Shown here: positions 9,661 through 17,917 of the stretch, in pieces | Position numbering within the stretch: the first letter of the stretch is position 1 | Layout: the number at the start of each line of letters is the position of its first letter | Source: DATMNI01 sp035570275 | GTDB lineage: Bacteria; Acidobacteriota; Terriglobia; Bryobacterales; Bryobacteraceae | Direction: 5' to 3' | DNA: 64,000 nucleotides | Assembly (NCBI GenBank): GCA_035570275.1 | Contig: DATMNI010000182.1 | Coordinates: 24,638 to 88,637 of the forward strand | Translations under genes and position numbers: made by a program | Notes under the pieces: generated by a model | What the model saw: the letters and a program-made list of their open reading frames with translations, nothing else | Told to the model about the DNA's origin: nothing | Database searches by the model: none

Positions 9661-10094
9661 CGGAAACTCCTTTCAGCACGCCGCCGGCGGCGGACCACCA
9701 CGGCGGCAGTCAAGCCGGCCAGGACAGCGGAAAACTCCAACCAGATCAAAATGGCCGGATTGCCGCCCAGCCAATCCCATGCGCCCCACGTGGCCAGCGA
9801 AACCACCCAGCCGCAACCGCACCCGGCCACGCCCAAAGCGACGCCCGAAATCCGGTCGCGCCGCGCGGCCAGTTGGGCGGCAACCCGCGCCTGCGTGCGC
9901 GCCAGCAACGCAGCCGATGGCGCTGGCGATGGCAGCGAGGTCAGCCCGGCGGCCACTGCGGCCAGGCCGGCCAGCCCCGCGGCGCACGCAGGGCACTCAC
10001 GGATGTGCTGGCGCACCTGCCGCTCCCCATCGGCGTCAAGCAAGCCGGCCGCGCTCAGCGCCAGCAGCGGACGTGTGGATTCATGCGGGGTCAT
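9657..10094 (-). CDS. Zinc-binding anti-sigma factor
   Basis: A 145-residue protein. The N-terminal half carries the HxxxCxxC signature of ZAS/zf-HC2 anti-sigma factors (HIRECPAC, about residues 30-37), followed by an Ala-rich helix and two hydrophobic segments (about residues 80-135) ending in a basic tail. It overlaps the upstream ECF sigma gene by 4 bases, the usual arrangement for an anti-sigma factor that holds its cognate sigma at the membrane. The signal that releases it is unknown. Confidence 0.85.
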   Translation of the reverse strand: MTPHESTRPLLALSAAGLLDADGERQVRQHIRECPACAAGLAGLAAVAAGLTSLPSPAPSAALLARTQARVAAQLAARRDRISGVALGVAGCGCGWVVSLATWGAWDWLGGNPAILIWLEFSAVLAGLTAAVVVRRRRRAERSFR

Positions 10095-10681
10095 ATCAAG
10101 TCTTCCTTACGCCATCGCGCGGCCATGTTCTGCCGCAGGCATTCGAGGCCCCGCTGCACCCGGCTCTTCACCGTGGAAAGCGGCGCGCGCGTCACTTCGG
10201 CGATCTCTTCGAGCTTCATGCCCTCCTCAAATCGCAGCGTCAGCGCTTCCCGATACACCGCCGGAAGGCTCGCCATTTCGGCAGCCAGGATGGCGGATCT
10301 CTGCGCCGTAATCGCCGCGGCCAGGGCATCGGGTTCAACCGCCGCCCACTCCGCGCCGCGGTCCGGATCGTCGAGGCTTTCGCCGGTACGCCGCCGCAGC
10401 AGATCCATCGCGGCATTATGGGCGATGGCGAAAAGCCAGGTGTCGAAGCTGCGCCGCGGATCGTACCGGTGAATCTGTCCGGCGGCATGGAGCCAGGTCT
10501 GCTGGAACAGATCGTCGGCCGCCGCCGGCTCGTGAACCAGGCGGAGCAGGTAGCGGTAGAGCCGGTGTTGATAGCGGTCCACGACCGCCGCCAAAGCAGC
10601 CGGGTCGCGCCGCCGAAGCCGGGCGGCCTCGTCTGTTTCTGCCACGGGAAAGTCCTTGCCGATTGCAGCTTCGTAAATCAT
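10091..10681 (-). CDS. ECF RNA polymerase sigma factor
   Basis: An ECF sigma-70 protein of 196 residues from the chosen start (MIYEAAIGKDF). The frame is open to 10783, but the extra residues do not resemble sigma factors. Region 2 includes YRYLLRLVHEPAAADDLFQQ and WLFAIAHNAAMDLLRR. Region 4 includes LPAVYREALTLRFEEGMKLEEIA and the helix APLSTVKSRVQRGLECLR. It heads an operon with a zinc anti-sigma factor and a zinc-ribbon membrane protein. No clear ribosome site precedes 10681; a TATACC element sits about 12 bases upstream, so a short or absent leader is possible. Confidence 0.88.
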   Translation of the reverse strand: MIYEAAIGKDFPVAETDEAARLRRRDPAALAAVVDRYQHRLYRYLLRLVHEPAAADDLFQQTWLHAAGQIHRYDPRRSFDTWLFAIAHNAAMDLLRRRTGESLDDPDRGAEWAAVEPDALAAAITAQRSAILAAEMASLPAVYREALTLRFEEGMKLEEIAEVTRAPLSTVKSRVQRGLECLRQNMAARWRKEDLI

Positions 10682-10728
10682 AACCGCATTGGGTATACGG
10701 ATGACGGCCGCGAAAAGACGCAGGCACC

Positions 10729-10780
10729 TGCTACGATCTGCTACGATCCAATTTTTGGCACCTTCCAATTTGCTACGATC
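10729..10780. promoter_or_regulatory. Three direct repeats TGCTACGATC in divergent promoter region
   Basis: The decamer TGCTACGATC occurs at 10729-10738, 10739-10748 (directly abutting) and 10771-10780, between the divergent sigma-factor and DinB-like genes. Exact iteration in a 115-base divergent intergenic region is typical of an operator or sigma-recognition array. Which protein binds is unknown; the neighbouring ECF sigma factor is one candidate. Confidence 0.45.
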
Positions 10781-10797
10781 CATCGAGGGGGAATATC

Positions 10798-11322
10798 ATG
10801 AGTCGGAATATCCAAGCATTGGGTGCCTGCGGCCTCGTCCTGGCCGCTGGAGCAGGGGCGTTCGCCCAGGCGCCGAAGCAGCCGCCTACGCCGGCGCAGG
10901 CCATTACGTCGACCTTCAACTACGTCAACCGCCAGATCCTGGACATGGCGAAAGACTTTCCGGAGGACAAGTACAGCTACAAGCCCAAACCGGAGATGCG
11001 CTCGTTCGGAGAAGTGATTCTTCACGTCATGGCCGGCAACACCTACGCCGCCAAGACCGGCCGCGGGGAAAACGTGAAGTGGGATGACCAGGAAGTGGAC
11101 CCCAAGAAGTATCACGGCAAGGCCGAGATCGTGGCCGCCTTTCAGAAATCCGTCGACGACGCCACCGCCACGCTGAAGGCAATCCCGCCGGAGCAATTCA
11201 CCAAATCCATCTCGCCTTGGATTTCGGTGATTGAACATTCCGGCGAGCACTACGGGCTGCTGGTGGCCTACTACCGCTTGAATGGGATCGTGCCGCCGGC
11301 CTCCAGGCCTAAGGCAAAGTAG
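10798..11322 (+). CDS. Exported DinB-like fold protein
   Basis: A 174-residue protein with a signal peptide (residues 1-23, cleavage after AFA) and a DinB/YfiT-like four-helix domain. The likely metal ligands are a His in EVILHVMAGN and the two His of EHSGEHYG near residues 144-148, a normal three-His pattern for the superfamily. DinB-like proteins include thiol transferases and many of unknown role; export is common in acidobacterial members. A strong ribosome site (GAGGGGG) precedes the ATG. It faces away from the ECF sigma operon across a repeated operator-like sequence. Confidence 0.8.
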   Translation: MSRNIQALGACGLVLAAGAGAFAQAPKQPPTPAQAITSTFNYVNRQILDMAKDFPEDKYSYKPKPEMRSFGEVILHVMAGNTYAAKTGRGENVKWDDQEVDPKKYHGKAEIVAAFQKSVDDATATLKAIPPEQFTKSISPWISVIEHSGEHYGLLVAYYRLNGIVPPASRPKAK

Positions 11323-11414
11323 CACGGCCAGGCAGCCCCGCTATTCCTGCTGTGTGGGTTTTTCGCGCACCGGGGAAAACACACACAGGCAAGAATGCCC
11401 GTGCTACCATACCG
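11318..11414. repeat. REP-like hairpin pair upstream of nuoM
   Basis: Left unit GTAGCACGGCCAGGCAG and right unit (read on the minus strand) GTAGCACGGGCATTCTTGCC, each followed by a GTGTG/T-rich stretch, lie in inverted orientation. The right unit is related to the 26-bp repeat flanking the broken transposase at 12957-12982; the stem changes from GGCCA/TGGCT to GGGCA/TGCCT, keeping the pairing. It fits a REP/BIME element mobilised by a REP-associated transposase. Confidence 0.6.
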
Positions 11415-11418
11415 CGTT

Positions 11419-12960
11419 ATGGACCACATCCTCTCCATCGTCCTGTTCACGCCGATTGCCGGCCTGCTGGCGCTGTTATTCATTCCGTCTTCGAATCCCC
11501 GGGCCGTCAAGCTATGCGCCAACATTGCCGGGTTCGTCGGCTTCCTGGTGTCCCTGCCCCTGGTATTCAATTTCGACCCCGGCAGGGACTTTCAGTTTCA
11601 GGAGAAGGGGCCGTGGATTCCCTCGTTGGGCGCCACCTACCATATCGGCATAGACGGGTTGGGGCTGTTGCTGGTGATGCTCACCACGGTGGTGGGCTTC
11701 CTGGCGATTCTCTCAAGCTGGAACGCCATCCACGACCGGCTGAAGGAATACTACGCCTTCTTCCTGCTGTTGCAGACCGGCATGCTGGGCGTCTTCATGG
11801 CGCTGGATTTCCTGCTGTTTTTCGTTTTCTGGGAAACCGTGCTGGTGCCGATGTATTTCATCATCCTGCTGTGGGGCGGGCCGCGGCGCAGTTATGCGGC
11901 TATCAAATTCATGATCTACACGCTGATCGGAAGCGTGCTCATGCTGCTCGGCATCCTGATGCTGTACTACTATCACTACGACCAATTCCAAACCCTCAGC
12001 TTCGACATTTCCGACCTGATGCGCACGCAGGTTCCCGCCAACGTGCAGTGGTGGGTCTTCTGGGCCTTCTTCGTCGGTTTCGCCGTGAAGGTGCCGATGT
12101 TCCCGTTCCACACCTGGCTGCCGGACGCCCACACCGAAGCGCCCACGGCCGGGTCGGTGGTGCTGGCCAGCGTCCTGCTGAAGATGGGGACGTACGGATT
12201 CCTGCGCTTCTCACTGCCGCTGCTGCCCGAATCGGCTAAGAACCCCACCATCATTAACGCCATGGGCATCCTTTCCATCATCGGGATCGTCTACGGAGCG
12301 CTGGCCTGCCTGATGCAGAAGGATTGGAAGAAGCTGGTGGCCTACTCTTCGGTGAGCCACCTGGGTTTCTGTACGCTGGGCATCTTCGCGCTCAATCCGG
12401 CGGGGATCTCGGGCTCGATCATCCAACAGATCAACCATGGCATTTCCACCGGCATGCTCTTCCTGATCGTCGGCGTGGTGTACGAACGCCGCCACACCCG
12501 CGAGATCTCCGCATACGGCGGATTGATGAAAGTGATGCCGATCTTCACCATCGTCTTCCTGCTGGCCGCGCTGAGTTCGATGGGCATGCCGCCGCTCAAC
12601 GGCTTCATCGGCGAGTTGACGATTCTGGGCGGCGCCTACCAGATGTCCTTCAACTGGGCCTTCTGGGCAGCCGTGGGAATCGCCTTGGGCGCGGCGTATT
12701 TGCTGTGGCTGTTCCAGCGCACCATGTTGGGAGAGGTGAAGGAAACCAACGCCCTGCTCAAAGATCTGTCGTGGCGCGAGATCGCCGTCTTCGCCCCGCT
12801 GATCGCCTGGGCTTTCTGGATCGGATTGAACCCGCAGCCCTACTTCCGCGTGCTGGAGCGCCCGGTAGCCCAGATCGTGGAACGCGTCCACCCCGGCTAC
12901 TACGCCGAGCGCCACTTGACGAACCCGCTGGCAGTTGGCACGACGGCACAGTTGCGGTAA
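11419..12960 (+). CDS. nuoM: NADH-quinone oxidoreductase subunit M
   Basis: A 513-residue multi-spanning proton-pumping subunit of respiratory complex I (NuoM/ND4 family, Mrp-antiporter-like). The conserved Glu of the FWETVLVP helix is E139 and the Lys of FAVKVPMFPFHTWLPDAH is K224, matching the essential Glu144/Lys234 of the E. coli subunit. The diagnostic HTWLPDAHTEAPTAGSV stretch is intact. The start at 11419 gives the usual length; an in-frame ATG eight codons upstream lies inside a repeat. No other nuo gene is adjacent, so this is either an extra copy or part of a dispersed complex I. Confidence 0.93.
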   Translation: MDHILSIVLFTPIAGLLALLFIPSSNPRAVKLCANIAGFVGFLVSLPLVFNFDPGRDFQFQEKGPWIPSLGATYHIGIDGLGLLLVMLTTVVGFLAILSSWNAIHDRLKEYYAFFLLLQTGMLGVFMALDFLLFFVFWETVLVPMYFIILLWGGPRRSYAAIKFMIYTLIGSVLMLLGILMLYYYHYDQFQTLSFDISDLMRTQVPANVQWWVFWAFFVGFAVKVPMFPFHTWLPDAHTEAPTAGSVVLASVLLKMGTYGFLRFSLPLLPESAKNPTIINAMGILSIIGIVYGALACLMQKDWKKLVAYSSVSHLGFCTLGIFALNPAGISGSIIQQINHGISTGMLFLIVGVVYERRHTREISAYGGLMKVMPIFTIVFLLAALSSMGMPPLNGFIGELTILGGAYQMSFNWAFWAAVGIALGAAYLLWLFQRTMLGEVKETNALLKDLSWREIAVFAPLIAWAFWIGLNPQPYFRVLERPVAQIVERVHPGYYAERHLTNPLAVGTTAQLR

Positions 12961-12982
12961 CACGGCCATTCTTGGCTGTGTT
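12957..12982 (+). repeat. REP-like inverted repeat, left flank of transposase relic
   Basis: This 26-base unit (it begins inside the nuoM stop codon region) forms a hairpin CACGGCCA-TTCT-TGGCTGTG with one G-T pair. It matches the reverse complement of 13552-13577 at 24 of 26 positions, so the two bracket the transposase relic. Confidence 0.7.
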
Positions 12983-13006
12983 CCTGGCTGTGTGGATTTT
13001 TCTCCG

Positions 13007-13542
13007 ATGGTCTACTATGAGCGCAACCTCCCCTATTGGCACCCGGAGGGTGCGGCGATATTCCTGACCTGGCGACTCCACGGTACAGCCGCGCATTTCC
13101 GGGCCGAGCAAGAGGCGAAGAATGCGGGCCGGGCATTTGTGGCGGTTGACCGGCAATTGGCTGCCACCGAATCTGGGCCCAAATGGCTTCGCGAACCCGC
13201 CATTGCCCAGTGCGTAGTGGATGCGTTGCGGTTCGGGGAAAGGCAGCTCAAGCTTTACACCCTGGTTGCTTATTGCGTAATGCCAAATCATGTCCACCTG
13301 GTGGTTGACCCTGAGTGCCGATTGCGAAAATCACGAAGTCATTAAAAGGCTTCACGGCGCGAGAGGCTAATAAGATTCTGGGCCGCACCGGCGAACCATT
13401 CTGGCATGGTGAAACCTATGACCACTGGATTCGGAACGAATAGGAGCGGTATCGAATCATCAGGTACGTCGAGTCGAATCCCGTCACAGCGGGGCTGGTT
13501 GAAACGATAGAAGAGTGGCCGTGGTCCAGCGCAAGCCGATGA
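13007..13542 (+). pseudogene. Broken REP-associated tyrosine transposase (RAYT, Y1_Tnp)
   Basis: The N-terminal part reads through LPYWHPEGAAIFLTWRLHG to the metal-binding CVMPNHVHLVV motif (HUH signature of Y1 transposases). The frame then breaks near 13320. The continuation in another frame (IAKITKSLKGFTAREANKIL, GEPFWHGETYDHWIRNE) is interrupted by TAG at 13441, where family members have Glu, and then runs on through RYVESNPVTAGLVE and EEWPWSSA. So there are at least two lesions. RAYTs mobilise REP hairpins; this one is bracketed by a 26-bp inverted repeat of REP type. It is inactive as read, unless the lesions are sequencing errors. Confidence 0.85.
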
Positions 13543-13551
13543 CACAGAAAA

Positions 13552-13577
13552 AACACAGCCAAAAATGGCCGCGTTAC
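13552..13577 (-). repeat. REP-like inverted repeat, right flank of transposase relic
   Basis: Reverse-complement partner of 12957-12982 with two mismatches. It overlaps the last codon and stop of the downstream minus-strand permease gene, so one repeat end touches coding sequence on each side of the relic (nuoM stop on the left, permease stop on the right). Confidence 0.7.
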
Positions 13578-16500
13578 GCCCGCAACGACTCCAACGGGTC
13601 CGCCGTCGCGGCCCGGCGCGCCGGGGCCAGCATCGCCAGCAAACCCGCCATCAGCAGCAGCCCCGCGGCCGCCGCGTAGACCATCGGGTCTCCACTGTCG
13701 AGCTGAATCGGCGTGCTCTTGAACGTCTGCTTCAGCGCGGTGGCTGTCACCAACGATTGCCACAGTCCGAAGAACACGCCGTGCATCACCGGCTTTCCGC
13801 CCCCGACGAACACCTCACGGACGATGTCCCAACGGGTGGCCCCCAGCGCCACGCGGATGCCCATGTCGCGGGTCCGCTGGCTGACCGCAAAAGCCACCGC
13901 GCCGTAGATGCCGGTGGTCGCCAGCACAATCGCCACCAGGCCCAGCATGCCGATCAGCGTGACCAGGTTCCAGAGGACCGCCGTCACCTCATCGATCCAG
14001 TCCTGCAGAATGCGCGACACGCCGAGAATCTCGGGATTCACGCTACGAATGGTCGAGCGAACCGCCGCCAGCAGCGCGGGCGTGGCGTTCGGCGTTCGGC
14101 TTGACGTTCCGCCAGCGATCCGCACCATCAGGAACGTGTGCTCCTTGTTGAGCGGCGTCAGCCGGTAGGCCGGCGGATTCTCTGAACCGCCGAACCGCAC
14201 CGGGCTCACATCCCGCGCCAAGCCAATTACGGGGACGCGGCCCTCCGGCAATGCCAGCAGTTTGCCCACCGGGTCCTGCCGCGGCCACAGCACCTTCGCC
14301 AACGCCTCCGAAACTACCACCGCGCTGCGGTCGGCCTCCTGAAACTCGCGCCCGCGCAGCAGCGAGAGCCCGAGGGTTTGGAAGTAGCCGGGCGACGCCG
14401 GATACACATCCACGGTCTGAGTGGCGTCGCTCGACCTTCCCGGAAAGCTCACCTCCACGGTATCGTGGCTGAGTAGCGGCGGCTCGTCGGAATAAGCAAC
14501 CGACTGCACACCCTGCAACCCTTGCAGGCGGAAAACGACGGACTGCATCAGCGTCCGCGACGCCGCCAGCGTGGCGCCTTCCGGAAAACGCAGCGGAGCC
14601 ACCAGAACTTTTCGCGGCTGGTACCCCGGGTCGGTGCGCAAGATCCGGTACTCGGCCTGGGCGAACAGGCCCGCGCCAACCAGCATCACCAGGCTGGCCG
14701 ACACCTGCGCCGCCACCAGCCAACGCTGCATCCCCGTTCCAGACATTTTGCCGCCGATGGCGCCAGAGACCGCGCCCACGTGGCCTTTGAGCGACGCCGT
14801 CAAATCCACCTTCAACGATTCCAAAGCCGGCGCCAGGCCGCACACACAGCCCGTGAAAAATGCTACCGCCGCAATGTAGGCGAAGATGCGCCAGTCCGGC
14901 GGCAGCGGAAAGTCGGGCGGGCGCTTCACCACAAACTCATACAGGATGTTCGGAATTCGCCGCGCCACGTACACGCTCACCGCCCCCGCCAGCGACGCCA
15001 GCAGCAGGCTCTCGGTCAGCAGCATGCGCATCAGGCGAATCCGCGGCGCGCCCAGCGCCAGGCGCACGGCGATCTCCCGCTTCCGCGAGGCGGCCCGCGA
15101 GAGCAACAGCGTGGTCACGTTGGCGCACGAAATCAGCAGCACCAGGTTGATGGCGCCGATCACCCAGCCCATCACCATCAGGTTCTGGCCGGTGAATTCC
15201 ACTTCTTCCATCCACGATCCGTCGGTCACCGTGACTTCGGTTCGGCGGCCCGAATGCAACTGGTCCAGGCGCCGTTCCAGCGTGGCCAGTTCGGCCTGCG
15301 CCTGCGGCCTGGTGAATCCCGGCGCCAGGCGCCCAATCAGAAACAGCCAAAGATTATCGTCCTGCGTGAAGAAATTGCGGCTCGGCGAAAAGTATGGCAG
15401 CGCCGTGAAAGGCAGCCAGATGCGCGAAGGCCTGGTCCACCCCGAAGTTCCCCTGGGCACAACCCCCACCACCGTCACCGGCCGGCCGTTCAGGCGTACT
15501 ACGCGGCCGACCATCTGCGGGTCGGACCCGAACCGGCTCTGCCACAGGTCGTCACTGATGAGCGCCACCGGCGCCTGGCCCGGCGCGTGGCAATCGTCCG
15601 GCACCAATAGCCGGCCGCGGATGGCGTGGTCCAGTCCATCCACCTGAAAGAAATTGCACGACACCACCATGCCGAACGTAGTGGAAGGGTCCTCTTCCAA
15701 CTGGCCGCCAAACAGTTCGAAAGCCGCCAGCAGCCGCAGGCTGCGCGAGGTTTCCTGCAGCGATAGGTATTCGCGATAAGAGACCGGCCGCTGCCCGGTT
15801 TGAAACCGCGGCTGCGTCATCACGCGCACAAAGCTGTCGGGATCTTTGTAGACATGCGGCTGCAGCGCGACTCCGTTGATCACGGTGAGCACGCTCACGT
15901 TCATCCCAATGCCCAGCGTCAGCGTGAGCACGACCACGCTCGAAAGCAGCCAGTTTTTGCGAATCAGCCGCAGCCCGTAGCGCACATCTTCGAACAGGTT
16001 CGCCCAAAGCGCCGGCTTGTGCTCTTCGTCGTCCAGTTCCTCACGCCATTCCGGCGGCAAAATGCCGCGCGATGCCACGAGGCCGCTAGTGAACATTTCC
16101 GGCGCGAGTTGGCAGGCGGGTTGCCGGACTGCCGCGTCCCGCTCGGCAGGCTGCGCATCAGAGTTAGCGGCGGGGTCGGCCTGCAGCCCCAGCGTCATCA
16201 CGGCGTAGTCGAGAGCCTCCTCATACAGCAGGGGGTTTTCGGACGCAAACGCGCGGCGGCGCCGCCGCATCCACCACAGCACCGCCGCCTCGAACCCCAA
16301 CACCGCCAGAAACGCCGCCGGGTCGCCCGACCCGAACAGCAGCAATTGCGCCGCAATCGCCAACACCGGCAAATACATCGCGTAGATCAGCGACGAAAGC
16401 CACACCTCCTGCTTGCCCGGCATGTATGAACAGGTGAACGGCAGTTTCTGCCAGTGCCGGAAGAGCACCTCAAACAGCAGCAGGGCGGCCAGCAAACCGA

Positions 16501-17917
16501 TGAGGGATGCCGCCGCCGCGCGCACCGGGCCGAAGACCGCGACCGCCGCCGGCACCGTGGCCGCATAGATGGGTACGATGCCGCACCAGACCAGGAAGCG
16601 CTCTACCGCGTTAAGCCAGGATTCCCGCCCCAACCCGCGCCCCTGCCCCTCGTTCAGTTGGAACAGCCAGTTAGCGCGCAGTTCCACCGGCAGCGAAAAC
16701 AGATAGCGCAGCCCCAGGCAGTTGCAGCAACAGGCCACCAGCGGCACCAGCACCACCAGCACGCCCACTGTTCCGGCGTCGTGCCGGGCTGACTTCGGCA
16801 TGTCGCCCAGACCGCTCAGGATCCACCCTAGCGCAATGCCGGCGTAGGCCAGCAGCACCATGCGATGGTTCCGGCTGCGCGCCAGGGACTTCCAGATGAA
16901 TGCGAAGGCCGCCTGCTCGCGCGGGTCGCGAATCCACAGATCCAGCAGCCAGGCGCCCGCGCCTTCCCACCGCCTGCGGCCCGGAGTGACTTGCGCCTCC
17001 AGCAGCAGCTTGCGGTAGCGATGATAGCTGAACAAATAGGACAGCACCGCGACCGCGGGCGGCAGCGTCAAGGCCAGCACGGCGGCGCGCCCCCCTCCAC
17101 CTCCGCCCAGCATCGTGGCTCTGCCCAACATCGCCGCCCGCAGATTCCCGAACCAGACCGGCGGCCACCACCAGGCGGCCTGCGGTTGATCGCCGACCAG
17201 CGGCACCGCGCCCAGCGTGGCGATGAATACGACAGCCTGCGCCAACAACGAAACCCGCGTAAACAGCCGCCCCGGCAGCACGTTGAGCAGAACGCCCTGC
17301 ACCGCCAGCAGGGTGAAGAAGACGAAGACGCAGGCCCCGCCGAGGGCTGCGAAGTTCGCCGCGGCGATGGAACCGGTGGAGGGGTTCTCCTGCCACGGCC
17401 CCGCGATCACGTAGGCGAACAACATCGCCGGCATCCCGGTCAACGCCACCACAAACGCCGCGAAGACCAGGAGCAGCGCAGCAAATTTCGCCAGGAAAAT
17501 CTGCCGCGGCGTCACCGGCAGACCGGCCAGCGCCAGGCTGTCCCGCAGGCTCGGAAACAGCGACTGCCATTGCAGCGCCGTACCGAGCGCCGTCACAGCC
17601 ATGGCCAACGCCAGGAACGTCAGCATGTCCGTATGGACGCCGCTCAGGTACCGTTCCGATGTCCCGGCGTAGGGATTCATCAGGTGCGCATAACGTTCCG
17701 CGTACGTCTTCAACGCCAGGATGCTGAATGAGAACAGCACCGCCGCCAGGCCGATCGCCAGCTTCATCCAGTCGCCCGAAGCCCCAACCATGTCGCTGTC
17801 GAAGAAGCGCGCCAGGAAGTGCCGCACCAGCTCGAAGCCTGGTACGTGCGTCTCTGCCAGCCAGTCGCGAAACCCGGCGGTTATGCGATGCCTCATGCCG
17901 AGCCGTTCTTGACTCAT
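13574..17917 (-). CDS. Fused ABC-2-like / MacB-FtsX ABC permease
   Basis: An unusually long permease of 1,447 residues. Residues about 30-590 hold many hydrophobic segments and look like an ABC-2-type exporter half (for example the segment starting LALAGLPVTPRQIFLAKFAA). From about residue 639 (ANLFEDVRYGLRLIRKNW) the protein is a complete acidobacterial MacB/FtsX-type permease. It has a first membrane helix, a periplasmic MacB core domain, a FtsX block near residue 930 (RAASRKREIAVRLALGAPR) and a second FtsX block near 1330 (RTRDMGIRVALGATRWDIV), ending DPLESLRA. The start ATG overlaps the stop of the ATPase gene (ATGA), so the two are translationally coupled. Substrate unknown. MacB-type permeases alone are normally 650-900 residues. 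Confidence 0.85.
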   Translation of the reverse strand: MSQERLGMRHRITAGFRDWLAETHVPGFELVRHFLARFFDSDMVGASGDWMKLAIGLAAVLFSFSILALKTYAERYAHLMNPYAGTSERYLSGVHTDMLTFLALAMAVTALGTALQWQSLFPSLRDSLALAGLPVTPRQIFLAKFAALLLVFAAFVVALTGMPAMLFAYVIAGPWQENPSTGSIAAANFAALGGACVFVFFTLLAVQGVLLNVLPGRLFTRVSLLAQAVVFIATLGAVPLVGDQPQAAWWWPPVWFGNLRAAMLGRATMLGGGGGGRAAVLALTLPPAVAVLSYLFSYHRYRKLLLEAQVTPGRRRWEGAGAWLLDLWIRDPREQAAFAFIWKSLARSRNHRMVLLAYAGIALGWILSGLGDMPKSARHDAGTVGVLVVLVPLVACCCNCLGLRYLFSLPVELRANWLFQLNEGQGRGLGRESWLNAVERFLVWCGIVPIYAATVPAAVAVFGPVRAAAASLIGLLAALLLFEVLFRHWQKLPFTCSYMPGKQEVWLSSLIYAMYLPVLAIAAQLLLFGSGDPAAFLAVLGFEAAVLWWMRRRRRAFASENPLLYEEALDYAVMTLGLQADPAANSDAQPAERDAAVRQPACQLAPEMFTSGLVASRGILPPEWREELDDEEHKPALWANLFEDVRYGLRLIRKNWLLSSVVVLTLTLGIGMNVSVLTVINGVALQPHVYKDPDSFVRVMTQPRFQTGQRPVSYREYLSLQETSRSLRLLAAFELFGGQLEEDPSTTFGMVVSCNFFQVDGLDHAIRGRLLVPDDCHAPGQAPVALISDDLWQSRFGSDPQMVGRVVRLNGRPVTVVGVVPRGTSGWTRPSRIWLPFTALPYFSPSRNFFTQDDNLWLFLIGRLAPGFTRPQAQAELATLERRLDQLHSGRRTEVTVTDGSWMEEVEFTGQNLMVMGWVIGAINLVLLISCANVTTLLLSRAASRKREIAVRLALGAPRIRLMRMLLTESLLLASLAGAVSVYVARRIPNILYEFVVKRPPDFPLPPDWRIFAYIAAVAFFTGCVCGLAPALESLKVDLTASLKGHVGAVSGAIGGKMSGTGMQRWLVAAQVSASLVMLVGAGLFAQAEYRILRTDPGYQPRKVLVAPLRFPEGATLAASRTLMQSVVFRLQGLQGVQSVAYSDEPPLLSHDTVEVSFPGRSSDATQTVDVYPASPGYFQTLGLSLLRGREFQEADRSAVVVSEALAKVLWPRQDPVGKLLALPEGRVPVIGLARDVSPVRFGGSENPPAYRLTPLNKEHTFLMVRIAGGTSSRTPNATPALLAAVRSTIRSVNPEILGVSRILQDWIDEVTAVLWNLVTLIGMLGLVAIVLATTGIYGAVAFAVSQRTRDMGIRVALGATRWDIVREVFVGGGKPVMHGVFFGLWQSLVTATALKQTFKSTPIQLDSGDPMVYAAAAGLLLMAGLLAMLAPARRAATADPLESLRA

